Assembly: GCA_001695595.3 (NCBI GenBank)
Contig: MBPM02000291.1
Coordinates: 1-33,966 of the forward strand
Reading direction: 5' to 3'
From: Plasmopara viticola
Lineage: Eukaryota; Oomycota; Peronosporomycetes; Peronosporales; Peronosporaceae
Length of the DNA: 33,966 nucleotides
The position numbers and the translations under genes are program-made. The notes under the pieces are model-generated. The model saw only the letters and a list, made by a program, of their open reading frames with translations, ran no database searches and had not been told where the DNA came from. Shown in pieces: positions 11,201 through 20,900 of this stretch (positions are counted from its first letter, which is position 1; each line of letters begins with the position of its first letter).

Positions 11201-12380
11201 TAAGCAATCACCGCGCATGTGGAACCAAACCATCGACGACTTTATGATCAAGATGAGTTTCAGCAAGTGTGCGTCCGATCACTGTGTATACATCAAGCGC
11301 GTGGACGACGATATGGTAATTGTTGTGCTGTACGTGGATGATCTCATTGTAGCAAGCAGCAACAACTCGCTCCTTGTCTCCACCAAGCGTGCGCTAAGCG
11401 ACCGATTTGAGATGACTGACCTCGGCGAGCTCAAGTACTTTCTCGGTATGGAAATCGGTCAAGACCAAGTATCCGGTCGAGTCACGATGCGACAGACCAA
11501 GTTTCTCAAGTCAATTCTGAGCAAGTTTGGCAAGCAAGATAGCAAGCCGGTCAAGACGCCTCAAGAAGCAGGGCTCAAGCTGACAAAGAACATGTGTGAA
11601 GGCGGTTGCAAGCATGAAGTTACGATGAAGAATGTGCCTTATCGAAGTTGTGTCGGTGGCATAATGTATCTTATGGTTGCGACGCGACCGGACCTTGCTG
11701 CGGCTGTGGGAGTTCTAAGCCAGTTTGCTGCTGATCCGTGTCCGACGCATTGGCAAGCACTCAAGCGGGTTCTGCGATACTTAAAGGCAACGGAAACGCA
11801 TGGACTCCAGTTTTCAAGTTGCGGTTCGGCTAAGTTACTTGGGTATTCGGATGCAGACTGGGCTGGAGACATCGAATCTCGCCGAAGTACAAGCGGCTAT
11901 GCGTTTACACTCAATAATGGATGCATCAGCTGGCGAAGTAAGAAGCAACGAAGTGTGGCGCTTTCCTCAACAGAGGCGGAGTACATGGCTTTATCAGAAG
12001 CCACTCAAGAAGCGGTTTGGCTCAAGGTATTTCTGTGCGAGCTTGGTGAGATGACTTCCAATGAGTCTGTCAAGATATTTGAGGACAATCAAGGTTCTAT
12101 TGCGTTGGCCAATAATCCAGAATTTCACAAGCGCACAAAACATATCGACATTCGCTACCACTTTGTGCGAGAAAAGGTTGAGGACGGCCAAGTCAACCTT
12201 GAGTACATCCCTATGCAAGACATGCTGGCCGACATAATGACGAAGCCAATTCCATCCGCGCAGTTCGATGTTCTGCGTTCAAGACTTGGGATACAAGGCG
12301 TCGCCGTTGCCGAGTCGAGTGGGAGTGTTGTCGAAGATGCTGGTGATGATACGCCTCGACCAGCGACTACATATCAGTAA
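8250..12380 (+). CDS. Copia gag-pol polyprotein (1,376 aa)
   Basis: This is a single-frame polyprotein for capsid assembly, cDNA synthesis and integration. Domains in order: gag of the DUF4219/UBN2 type (about 25-210; FDGTNFHTWKFKM near the start); zinc knuckle C240-X2-C243-X4-H248-X4-C253; aspartic protease with DSGA at 300-303; pre-integrase zinc finger H438-X4-H443 and C472-X2-C475; integrase core D503, D566, E602 with 35 residues between the last two; a GYS segment at 695 typical of the copia integrase tail; an acidic linker near 744-765; reverse transcriptase from about 864 with D943 and YVDD at 1028-1031; RNase H with D1201, E1244 and D1279. All catalytic residues looked for are present. 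The first ATG (8250) lies inside the primer-binding site. A second in-frame ATG at 8307 (residue 20) has a much stronger context, GCCACCATGG, and may be the true start. The last 17 codons and TAA lie in the 3' LTR. There is no frameshift between gag and pol. Confidence 0.96.
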   Translation: MSPSPADSASPFSDSAFATMDASMPSRINKFDGTNFHTWKFKMQMVLEERDLWEVASGEIKLEHCTNAMDQSTYKRKSRKALAIICLAMEDSQLPLVRSSSGAHDAWSRLEGHFEKRSLANKLFLRRRFFTTMMEEGDDVLEHINKLKTLAEQLDAVGAPVSEDDLVITLLGSLNDSYQFLITALESRADTLTWELVTSRLLHEDMKRKEQGGDGAASGQAFMMKDAKRKGRPVKKTGACHNCGKQGHWIAECPSRVQNDAERYRSQRANVAQIEDSGDYLFSVGGSSGSVKPNDVWLVDSGATQHMTSSKKFMRSYKTFPPIDVHLADDGVVQAIGSGDIVMAMMTSHGIKKGVLTNVWHIPKLSRNLFSVGRFTKDVGPVVFDKEGCFAETKGVKWKIGAREGKGLFRLHMTPVAREEANTVKTLTSNEDTSYLWHLRLGHIGHDGLNAIVRKNLATGIDITSVNKWEICDGCALGKQTRLRFQSMSTDRAKELLEVIHSDVCGPMKSPTFSGKRYFVTFIDDKSRYCVVYLIKSKSEVVDKFANFVAFAEKQTGKRVKSLRSDNGGEYASTKMAKFCSDNGIVLKYTPPYTPQLNGVAERMNRTLVECARCMLEHAGLAKHYWGEAVMTAMFLRNRCPSRAIEHQTSPFELWTAKKPLLANLKVFGCHAFVHVPKEKRSKLDAKAILCRFLGYSEHQKTYRFEELSTGRIVMSRDAQFKEDTFDSERTAVENKSTIVEIHDEDEGISTDDENEFEQEQDETHDASTDFELGSKRHPRTQSLEKMTEVPQPKRHVPKYQRSTLEEMSALATIREEGYEAAHVVYSVGELPTTFKSAMESSDAGQWKAACDSELESLHKNKTWDVVPLPKGRKAIGCRWVFRVKENQDGIIERFKARLVAKGFSQKFGVDYEDTFAPLAKFTSIRIALSMAAKYGLTLHQMDVKTAFLNGVLDEEIYMQQPEGYVSENKQDHVCKLKRSLYGLKQSPRMWNQTIDDFMIKMSFSKCASDHCVYIKRVDDDMVIVVLYVDDLIVASSNNSLLVSTKRALSDRFEMTDLGELKYFLGMEIGQDQVSGRVTMRQTKFLKSILSKFGKQDSKPVKTPQEAGLKLTKNMCEGGCKHEVTMKNVPYRSCVGGIMYLMVATRPDLAAAVGVLSQFAADPCPTHWQALKRVLRYLKATETHGLQFSSCGSAKLLGYSDADWAGDIESRRSTSGYAFTLNNGCISWRSKKQRSVALSSTEAEYMALSEATQEAVWLKVFLCELGEMTSNESVKIFEDNQGSIALANNPEFHKRTKHIDIRYHFVREKVEDGQVNLEYIPMQDMLADIMTKPIPSAQFDVLRSRLGIQGVAVAESSGSVVEDAGDDTPRPATTYQ
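12317..12325 (+). other. Short polypurine tract
   Basis: GAGTGGGAG ends immediately before the 3' LTR, where plus-strand cDNA priming is expected. Eight of nine bases are purines. It is weak compared with typical tracts and also encodes ORF residues, so the assignment rests mainly on position. Confidence 0.6.
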
Positions 12381-12603
12381 GTATTGGTATCTGCAATCAG
12401 TTGATGACTGACTGGGGCGGGTTCAAGATGGGCAAATGATCGGTTTCGGGATGGGAAGATGATTGCGCCCGGATGGTGAGTTGTTCTGATTGGCTTAGAT
12501 AAATCATTGGCTTAGAGGTAGCATGTAGTTGTGAACTAAGGACCTTTTTAAATATATTCACTTTGCATTTTGCCAACTAGTGCTCACTTCGACCTTTTCA
12601 ACA
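12326..12603 (+). repeat. 3' LTR, 278 bp
   Basis: It matches the 5' LTR over its full length by eye, with the same TGTTG and CAACA ends. The polyprotein reads into it for 55 bp to the TAA at 12378-12380. The downstream copy of the Inr (12557-12564) and FPR could in principle drive transcription outward into the spacer on the right. Confidence 0.97.
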
Positions 12604-12608
12604 AACAA
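12604..12608. repeat. Right target-site duplication (AACAA)
   Basis: This is an exact copy of the AACAA at 7963-7967, directly after the 3' LTR, confirming the element ends and a simple transposition event with no later recombination between different elements. Confidence 0.93.
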
Positions 12609-13480
12609 AACATAGATTGCCCCCAACGGCTAAATGAAAATCAGAATAGTTCCAATTAAAACTGGTCCTCGCTGAAAAGGCATGCACTAGACTCTTTAGC
12701 GATTAGATTCGTTATTTCCCAGTCACTTCTGATTAGTCCAAACAATATACTCGTTATTTCACCGTGTAGACGTAATGGTCTCGCTCACGCTATTTGGCAT
12801 AGTCTACTTGTTGGCACATTGTACCAGGTAAAACCATACAGGACTGGCCAGCATCTGCTCAAAACTCAACAGAACTCAAAGAAAGTCAGCTAAGATGCGT
12901 CTGGTTCCACAAAATCTCTCTGAATCGATATAGTTTTATCAATAACTTAGTATTTTTCCTGATATTACAGCTTAAAAAAAGAAATAACAATTTAAAAAGA
13001 TAATAAAATAGAAAACGAATATTTTTAAAGTACAAAAATAATAGAGTGCAATATTATGGCCTACCTCTACTAGTATAATATGCAAAATGAAAGACTTCGA
13101 ATAAACTATATGCGACATTTTATTTATATTTGCACTAGATATTATGTACTCCCCTGAGTCTCTACAGCGCACGCATCGCTAAAGTACGACCTACAATGTC
13201 ATATATAAAGTGCTCTTCCTCTCGTCACCTTACATCACTTTCATGTACATGACCGTCAGTGGTTTTTGAGTAGACACTTAGTAGAACATGCAATTACCAA
13301 GGGCATCTAACCACAAATATTCCTTACTCGTCCAATCGGCCTTTACGTCTTATCATGGTGTGGCCGTATTGGACCGGTTCATGCAAACCGGTTAATGGGT
13401 ACAATGTGGTACCGTGTACTAATATGTCAGCATACACCTGTAACTCTGTCACCATTTATTGTACGAAGATTAAAAAACTC
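12609..13480. other. Spacer of mixed composition, no supported gene
   Basis: Two stretches of more balanced composition (about 12,609-12,945 and 13,140-13,465) are separated by an AT-rich tract. No long ORF is present. The longest minus-strand ORF (66 codons, 12972-13172) is rich in phenylalanine and isoleucine from the AT tract and is not convincing. The right part contains a TATA-like box and small inverted repeats (AACCGGTT near 13387; GGTAC...GTACC near 13398-13413), which could be a remnant of an LTR or other insertion. Nothing can be named with confidence. Confidence 0.5.
13202..13241 (+). promoter_or_regulatory. Possible promoter-like segment (TATA box plus initiator-like site)
   Basis: TATATAAAG at 13202-13210 is followed by a CT-rich stretch and by ATCACTTT ending at 13241, close to the initiator consensus. 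It is not followed by an FPR element and no gene lies downstream. It could be a fossil LTR promoter or chance. Confidence 0.2.
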
Positions 13481-13537
13481 TATAGAAAATTTGAAAAAAA
13501 AAATTTTAGAGAAAAAAAAATTTAAAGTTATAAGTTA

Positions 13538-13725
13538 GGTTTCTATCATTTAAAGGCCTATAAAATCCATAAAAACATCTTGAAGAAATCTTGAAAAAAA
13601 CAAAAAAAAATTCCAAATCTTTTTGATATTTATCAAATTCAGTTTTTATCCCTTTCAAGACCTATGAATTTAAAAAAAAACATCTTAAAGAAATCCTGAA
13701 AAGACAAAAAAAAAATCCAATTCTT
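13538..13725. repeat. Two diverged direct repeats ~105 bp apart
   Basis: ACATCTTGAAGAAATCTTGA at 13575 and ACATCTTAAAGAAATCCTGA at 13680 lie in matching surroundings (a TTTATCC/TTCTATC stretch, then CCTATRAA, then A-runs and a CCAAWTCTT tail). This looks like a dimer of an old tandem unit. It lies in very AT-rich sequence to the left of SatB and does not share the SatB monomer sequence in any way I can see. Confidence 0.55.
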
Positions 13726-13860
13726 CTTTTTTTTGAAATTAAAATTTTCAAAAAAAAATTTTTTAAATAATTTTTTTTTTAAAAAAATCAAATTTGACGT
13801 AAAAAACTTTTAGATGTATTGTAAAATAAAAGAATTAAATATTTCTATTAAATAAAAAAT

Positions 13861-15700
13861 TTGACAATGTTCGACAGATTTGTTTAATACAGCAAAGGAG
13901 TTTATAAGTTTAAATGGTAAATGAGAGGATTGGTATTTAAAAAAATTCCAAAAAAATCAAGAAAATTCTTGCTAAGAATTTCAAAAATATCTTTTTCTAG
14001 AAAAAATAAATTAAAAAGAAAACGAAGATTAAAGATAAAACTTGAAGATATATCCGAAAAAAAGATGATTCAAAAATGTCTTTTCAAAAATATCTTTTTC
14101 CTAGAAAAAATAAATTAAAAAGAAAACGAAGATTAAAGATAAAACTTAAAGATATATTAGAAAAAGAGATGAACCAAAAATGTCTTCTTTATTTCAAATT
14201 TTACCTTGTTCGACAAATTTGATTCATACAGCAAAGGAGTTTATACGTTTAAAATGGTAAATGAGAGGATTGGTATTTAAAAAAATTCCAAAAAAATCAA
14301 GAAAATTTTCGCTAAGAGTTTCAAAAATATCTTTTTTCTAGAAAAAATAAATTAAAAAGAAAACGAAGATTAAAGATAAAAACTCAAAGATATATTAGAA
14401 AAAAAGATGAACCAAAAATGTCTTTTTATTTCAAATTTTACCTTGTTCGACAAATTTGATTTATACAGCAAAGGAGTTTATAAGTTTAAAATGGTAAATG
14501 AGAGGATTGGTATTTAAAAAAATTCCAGAAAATTCAAGAAAATTTTTGCTAAGAATTTCAAAAATATATTTTTCTAAAAAAAATAAATTAAAAAAAAAAC
14601 GAAGATTAAAGATAAAATTCAAAGATATTTTAGAAAAAAAGATGAACCAAAAATGTCTTCTTTATTTCAAATTTTACCTTGTTCGACAAATTTGATTTAT
14701 ACAGCAAAGGAGTTTATAAGTTTAAAATGGTAAATGAGAGGATTGGTATTTAAAAAAATTCCAAAAAATTCAAGAAAATTTTTGCTAAGAATTTCAAAAA
14801 TATCTTTTTCTAGAAGAAATAAATTAAAAAAGAAACGAAGATTAAAGATAAAATTCAAAGATATTTTAGAAAAAAAGATGAACCAAAAATGTCTTCTTTA
14901 TTTAAAATTTTACCTTGTTCGACAAATTTGATTTATACAGCAAAGGAGTTTATAAGTTTAAAATGGTAAATGAGAGGATTGGTATTAAAAAAAAATCCAA
15001 AAAAATCAAGAAAATTCTCGCTAAGAATTTCAAAAATATTTTTTTTCTGGAAAAAATAAATTAAAAAGAAAACGAAGATTAAAAATAAAACTTAAAGATA
15101 TATTAGAAAAAAAGATGAACCAAAAATGTCTTTTTTATTTAAGATTTTACCTTGTTCGACAAATTTGATTCTTACAGCTAAGGAGTCTTCAAGTTTAGAT
15201 TGGTATAGAGAGAAATTGGTATTTAACAAAAATAAAAAAAAACGAGAAAGTCCACAGCAAACATTTCAAAAAATCTTCTTTTTTCCTGGAAAAATTCAAA
15301 TTTCAGAATAAAAATTAAAATTGACGAAAAAAGAACAAAAGATATATTTTAAAAATGAGCCAAAAGTTTATATTTTATGTAAAATTATTCATGTTCGACA
15401 AATTTGATCTTTACAGCAAAGAAGTCTTCAAGTTCAAAATGGTATATGAGACAAATTGGTATTCAAAAAAATTGAAAAAAAATCGAGAAAATCTCTCGAA
15501 AAATTTCTAAGAAATCTTTTTTATAAAAAAAAATTAATTTTAAAATAAACTAAAAAATTGACATAAAAAATCGAAGGTATATTTTAAAAAAATACATGCT
15601 CAAAATTTCTCTTTAGTATAAAATTTTACTATGTTCGACAAATTTGATTCTTACAGTAATGAAGGCTTCAAGTATAACATGGTATATGAGAGAGATTGGT
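13861..15700. repeat. SatB: tandem array of ~236-bp monomers
   Basis: About eight monomers are phased by GGTAAATGAGAGGATTGG. The ATGAG position is at 13921, 14261, 14498, 14734 and 14970, with diverged copies near 15203, 15445 and 15685. Regular spacing is 236-237 bp. The first interval is 340 bp because of an internal 103-bp duplication. Each monomer carries TTGTTCGACAAATTTGAT and CAGCAAAGGAGT. The three best-preserved copies can encode a lysine-rich 65-codon ORF, but a one-base change stops it in another copy and the composition is low complexity, so it is not called. Copies decay to the right, where the array merges into SatC. Confidence 0.92.
13981..14188. repeat. 103-bp internal duplication in the first SatB monomer
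   Basis: TCAAAAATATCTTTTTC at 13981 recurs at 14084, and the sequence from there to AAAAATGTCTT is present twice in tandem. This accounts for the 340-bp length of this monomer against 236 bp in the others. Confidence 0.85.
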
Positions 15701-17400
15701 ATCTACGCACAATCTATACTTGTAATTCGTACATAAAACAGAATCGTATTTTATTTGAGAAATTTGTACTATAGCAAAAGTTGTTCTCGTATAAAAAATT
15801 GTTAGAAATCATACTTTAGTAAATTTTCGTACTTAAGTCAAAATTCGAATTAAGAGGAAAAATCGTACTGTGAAAATTGATACTATGATGAAAATTCTGA
15901 CTTTGATAAAAAAAATTGTCTAATGAAAAATTTTGTCTTAATGACAATTTTTAATCAATTGGAAAATTGCTTTTGAGTCAAAATTCGTACTTTATTATAG
16001 CTTTGTTATCAAGTAAAAATATCGTACTTTGGTAAGAAAATAAAAAATAAGTGAAAAATTCGCTCTAAAGGGAAATTTGTACTTAAGTAAAAATATTTAC
16101 TTAAGTACAAGGCGCTGAGTTGATGTACGGTCATGATATGTCTCAGTAAAAAACTGTATTCGACTGAGAGAACAAAATTACAATTATGCACTTAAATAAT
16201 TCGTTCTCAAGTGAATATTTGTACTTGAGTCAAGATTTGTACTTATGGAAGAATTGTACTAATGAAAAAAACTGTAATTAAATGAAAAAAAGTACTTTAG
16301 CGTGAATTCGTACTTAGTGGAAATCTGTACTTTAGACTACATTTTTTTTAAATAGATTTTCACTCAAATACACTTAAGTACAGTGTAAAAATTTCCTTGA
16401 TTAAAAATTGACTTAAAAGAAAAATCGTACTAGAGTGGAGATTTGTTTTAAAGGGAGATTCGTACTTAAGTGAAAATCGTGCTTGATGAAGGTCTAAATT
16501 GCAACTTCTTGGGACTTCAATCAGAGTAGATTATATCGTATTTGAAGATTCGCTTCAAAGTGAGAATTCGTACTTAAGCGAGAATTCGTACTTAAGTGAC
16601 GATCGTGCTTGAGTAAATTTCGTGCTTAAGTTAAAATTTGTAGTTGCTGAAAACTTAATCAGAGTAGAGTATAACGTACTTGAGTGAAAATTCGCATTTA
16701 TGGGATAAATCTAACCAGGGGAAACTCGTTTCAGGATAAAAATAAATTGCTTTTGTGAAAATTTGTACTTTAGTGAGAACTTGTAATTAAGTAACAATTT
16801 ATATGAGTGTGAAAATTTACTCAGAGTAAAGAAACTATTTTAAGTAAAATACGTACTCGAGCAAAAATCTGTACAAAATTTTGTACTTAAGTGAAAAGTC
16901 GTCTCAGAGTAAATATTTATACTGTTGTGTAAATTCTTACTTGAGGGAAATACGTACTTGAGTGAAAATAGGTGCCTAAGTGAAAAAATGTATTCGACTG
17001 AAACTTTGTTTTTTAAAATTTGTACACAAGTCAAAATTTGTACTAGAGTCAAAACTTGCACTAGAGTCAAAATTTGTACTTGAGCTTATGGAAGAAATCG
17101 TTTTAGTATAAAATTTGTTTCAGAGTGAATATTTGTACCTAAGTGTGAATTTGTACTTGAGTGAAAATCTGTTTTTGAGTGGATTCGTTTAAAAGTTTGT
17201 ACTCAAGAGAAAAATCGTACTGCAGTGAAGATTCGTTTTAAAGTAAATCGAGAAAATCGTATTTAAAATCGTTGAAATTTTGTACTCAAGAGAGAAGTCG
17301 TACTTAGCTTACATTTTAAGTTTAGCTTAATCGTAGAGTGGAAAATCGCTGAGATTTTGTACTCACTAATAAAATGTCGTACTCAGCTAACATTTTCAAA
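15700..17400. repeat. SatC: irregular ~18-bp repeats with a GTACTTRAG core
   Basis: The stretch is dense in diverged copies of an 18-bp unit close to GTGAAAATTTGTACTTGA. The clearest run is near 17030-17085, where three consecutive units are exactly 18 bp apart. Spacing elsewhere varies with insertions and deletions. The reverse complement, TCAAGTACAAATTTTCAC, matches the small units inside SatA. No coding region is supported. Two minus-strand ORFs of 60 and 76 codons (16009-16191 and 16840-17070) are translations of the repeat. SatC may represent the unamplified ancestral form of the neighbouring satellites. Confidence 0.8.
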
Positions 17401-17990
17401 TTTAAGCTTAGTTGAAAATTACAGAAAGATTAACGTAAGACAAAGCAGAAAATACCGCTTCTAGTATTCATACTTAGCTTAGATTTTGTGTATGTAGCGT
17501 GATCGGAAAAACGAATGGTTCAATATGTAAGTAGCAGGAAATAATTGTATTTAACAGTTGCACCTAGCTTAAATATTGATTATTGTGCTATCAACAATAT
17601 TTAAGCTAGGTGCAACTGTATTTTGAAACGAAAATATTTTGGATAGCGGACTTAGCAGAATTGACAATCGTACTTAAGTTAGATTTTTGTAATTATAGCG
17701 CAAGTAAAAGTAAAAATAGGTAAATAATAGACTTTAAGAATGATGTCGTACCTAACATTCGTACTTGGCTCGAAGAAATTGCGCAGCTGTACTTATTTAG
17801 AAAGAACGAACGAAGCAGAGAAAGTCGTACATAACAATCGTACTTCTTTTCTTGCAGAACTAGCGTGATTGATAGTGAAATTTTCTTAAGAAACGAACTT
17901 AGCAGAAAATGTAGTTCTTATTCGTACTTAGCCAAGCTATTGTGGATTAATCGTGATTGGAAACACAAATTTTTTAAAATTGGTATTAGC
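17400..17990. repeat. Diverged left edge of SatD
   Basis: From about 17,400 the sequence aligns with SatD submonomers but with many differences. GCAGAAAATACCG near 17444 and AGATTTTGTGTATG near 17480 correspond to the end of the second half-unit. From about 17,560 a complete but diverged five-submonomer half-unit follows. It directly precedes a second five-submonomer half-unit at 17991 rather than alternating, so the strict higher-order pattern starts only at 17991. Confidence 0.8.
17554..17619. repeat. Perfect 25-bp inverted repeat at the SatD edge
   Basis: The arms 17554-17578 and 17595-17619 are exact reverse complements, separated by a 16-nt loop. The left arm reads ACAGTTGCACCTAGCTTAAA and continues for five more bases. 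Elsewhere in SatD the GCACCTAGCTCAAATATTG motif occurs once per half-unit in one orientation. Only here is an inverted second copy present, which would form a strong hairpin or cruciform. Confidence 0.93.
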
Positions 17991-20900
17991 AGAATGAAAA
18001 TCGTATTTAAAAATTGCATCTAGCTCAAATACTGTTAATATAGCTTGATTGGAAACGAAAATATATTGGAAAGCGGACTTAGCAGAAGCAACGATCGTAC
18101 TTAACTTAGATTTCAGTAATTATAGCGTAAGTAAATGTAAAAAATAATTAAATACGAGACTAATCAATAGATGTCGTACTTGACATTCGTACTTAGCTTG
18201 TAGAGATTTCGCAGCTGTACTAATTTGGAAAGAACGAACTAAGCAGAGAAAGTCGTACATAACAATCGTACTTCTTTTCTTGCAGAACTAGCGTGATTGA
18301 TAGTGAAATTTTCTTAAGAAACGAACTTGGCAGAAAATGTAATTCTTATATGTACTTAGCTAAGCTTTTGTGGATTAAGCGTGATTGGATTAAACAAATT
18401 TAAAAAAAAAATATTAGCAGAATGAAAATCGTATTGAACAATTGCACCTAGCTCAAATAGTGTTAATATAGCTTGATTGAAAACGGAAATATATTCGAAA
18501 GCGAACTTAGCAGTAATGGCAATCGTACTTAGCTTAGACTTCAGTAATTATAGCGTAATTAAATGTAAAAAACAGGTCAATAATAGACTTATCAAATAAT
18601 GTCGTACTTAAAATTCGTACTTAGCTTGAAGATAATGCGCAGGTGTAATTATTGAAAATGAACAAACTTAGAAGGAAATGTCGTACTTAACAATTGGACT
18701 TCTTTTAGTGCAGAATTAGCGGGGTTAGCAGTAAAATCTTCCTAAGAAACGGACTTAGCAGAAAGTGTTGTTTTTATTCGTACTTAGCTTAGCATTTAGA
18801 GTATAGCGTAATTGGAAAATTTGGAAAACGCCGGACATAGCAGAAAATACCGTTTTCAGTATCTATACATAGCTTAGATTTTGTGTATGCCGCGTGATTA
18901 TATAAAGGCATTCTTGAAATTGTTACTAGCAGAATGAAAATCGTATTTAAAAATTGCACCTAGCTCAAATATTGTCAATATAGCTTGATTGGAAACGAAA
19001 ATATATTGGAAAGCGGACTTAGCAGAAGCGACGATCGCACTTAATTTAGATTTCAGTAATTATAGCGTAAGTAAATGTAAAAAATAATTAAATACTAGAC
19101 TATTCAACAGATGTCGTACTTGACATTCGTACTTAGCTTGTAGAAATTTCGCAGCTGTACTTATTTAGAAAGAACGAACTAAGCAGAGAAAGTCGTACAT
19201 AACAATCGTACTTCGTTTCTTGCAGAACTAGCGTGATTGATAGTGAAATTTTCTTAAGAAACGACCTTAGCAGAAAATGTAGTTCTTATTCGTACTTAGC
19301 CAAGCTATTGTGGATTAATCGTGATTGGAAAAACAATTTTTTAAAATTGTTATTAGCAGAATGAAAATCGTATTCAACAATTGCACCTAGCTCAAATATT
19401 GTTAATATAGCTTGATTGGAAACGGAAATATATTCGAAAGCGAACTTAGCAGTAATGACAATCGTACTTAGCTTAGACTTCAGTAATTATAGCGTGATTA
19501 AATGTAAAAAACAGGTAAATAATAGACTTATCAAACAATGTCGTAGTTAACATTCGTACTTAGCTTGAAGATAATGCGCAGGTGTAATTGTTGAAAATGA
19601 ACAAACTTAGAAGGAAAGTCGTACTTAACAATCGGACTTCTTTTCATGCAGAACTAGCGGGGTTAGCAGTGAAATCTGTCTAAGAAACGGACTTAGCAGA
19701 AAGTGTTGTTTTTATTCGTACTTAGCTTAGCATTTAGAGTATAGCGTAATTGGAAAATTCGGAAAACGCCGGATATAGCAGAAAATACCGTTTTCAGTAT
19801 CTATACTTAGCTTAGATTTTGTGTATGCCGCGTGATTATATAAAGGCATTCTTGAAATTGTTATTAGCAGAATGAAAATCGTATTTAAAAGTTGCACCTA
19901 GCTCAAATATTGTTAATATAGCTTGATTGGAAACGAAAATATATTGGAAAGCGGGCTTAGCAGAAGCGACGATCGTACTTAACTTAGATTTCAGTAATTA
20001 TAGCGTAAGTAAATGTAAAAAATAATTAAATACTAGACTATTCAACAGATGTCGTACTTGACATTCGTACTTAGCTTGTAGAAATTTCGCAGCTGTACTT
20101 ATTTAGAAAGAACGAACTAAGCAGAGAAAGTCGTACATAACAATCGTACTTCGTTTCTTGCAGAACTAGCGTGATTGATAGTGAAATTTTCTTAAGAAAC
20201 GACCTTAGCAGAAAATGTAGTTCTTATTCGTACTTAGCCAAGCTATTGTGGATTAATCGTGATTGGAAAAACAATTTTTAAAATTGTTATTAGCAGAATG
20301 AAAATCGTATTCAACAATTGCACCTAGCTCAAATATTGTTAATATAGCTTGATTGGAAACGGAAATATATTCGAAAGCGAACTTAGCAGTAATGACAATC
20401 GTACTTATCTTAGACTTCAGTAATTATAGCGTGATTAAATGTAAAAAACAGGTAAATAATAGACTTATCAAACAATGTCGTACTTAACATTCGTACTTAG
20501 CTTGAAGATAATGCGCAGGTGTAATTATTGAAAATGAACAAACTTAGAAGGAAAGTCGTACTTAACAATCGGACTTCTTTTCATGCAGAACTAGCGGTGT
20601 TAGCAGTGAAATCTGTCTAAGAAACGGACTTAGCCGAAAGTGTTGTTTTAATTCGTACTTAGCTTAGCATTTAGAGTATAGCGTAATTGGAAAATTTGGA
20701 AAACGCCGGACATAGCAGAAAATACCGTTTTCAGTATCTATACATAGCTTAGATTTTGTGTATGCCGCGTGATTATATAAAGGCATTCTTGAAATTGTTA
20801 TTAGCAGAATGAAAATCGCATTTAAAAATTGCACCTAGCTCAAATATTGTTAATATAGCTTGATTGGAAACGAAAATATATTGGAAAGCGGACTTAGCAG

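Larger units (their letters stand above)
7968..12603 (+). mobile_element. Complete Ty1/copia LTR retrotransposon, 4,636 bp
   Basis: The element has, in order, a 5' LTR (7968-8245), a primer-binding site (8246-8257), one gag-pol ORF (8250-12380), a short polypurine tract (12317-12325) and a 3' LTR (12326-12603), flanked by 5-bp AACAA duplications. The order protease, integrase, reverse transcriptase, RNase H is diagnostic of the copia superfamily (Pseudoviridae). The LTRs read base for base the same and the ORF is unbroken, so insertion was recent and the copy may be active. Its base composition is far more GC-rich than the surrounding AT-rich satellites. From recollection, not a search, its polyprotein resembles copia elements of Phytophthora. 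A comparison with the CoLT copia-like element reported from Phytophthora sojae centromeres would be informative. Confidence 0.98.

Noticed and set aside
8226..12218. Antisense and out-of-frame ORFs within the copia element
   Set aside because: They overlap the intact gag-pol frame with all its catalytic motifs and show no domains of their own.
12972..13172. 66-codon minus-strand ORF in the right spacer
   Set aside because: Its residues are dominated by F, I and Y from the AT-rich tract. There is no conserved motif and no neighbouring gene structure.
13921..14931. Lysine-rich 65-codon ORFs at the same place in three SatB monomers
   Set aside because: They follow from the tandem repeat itself. 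The equivalent frame is broken by a one-base insertion and stop in the copy at 14261, the composition is low complexity, and no promoter or recognised domain is present.
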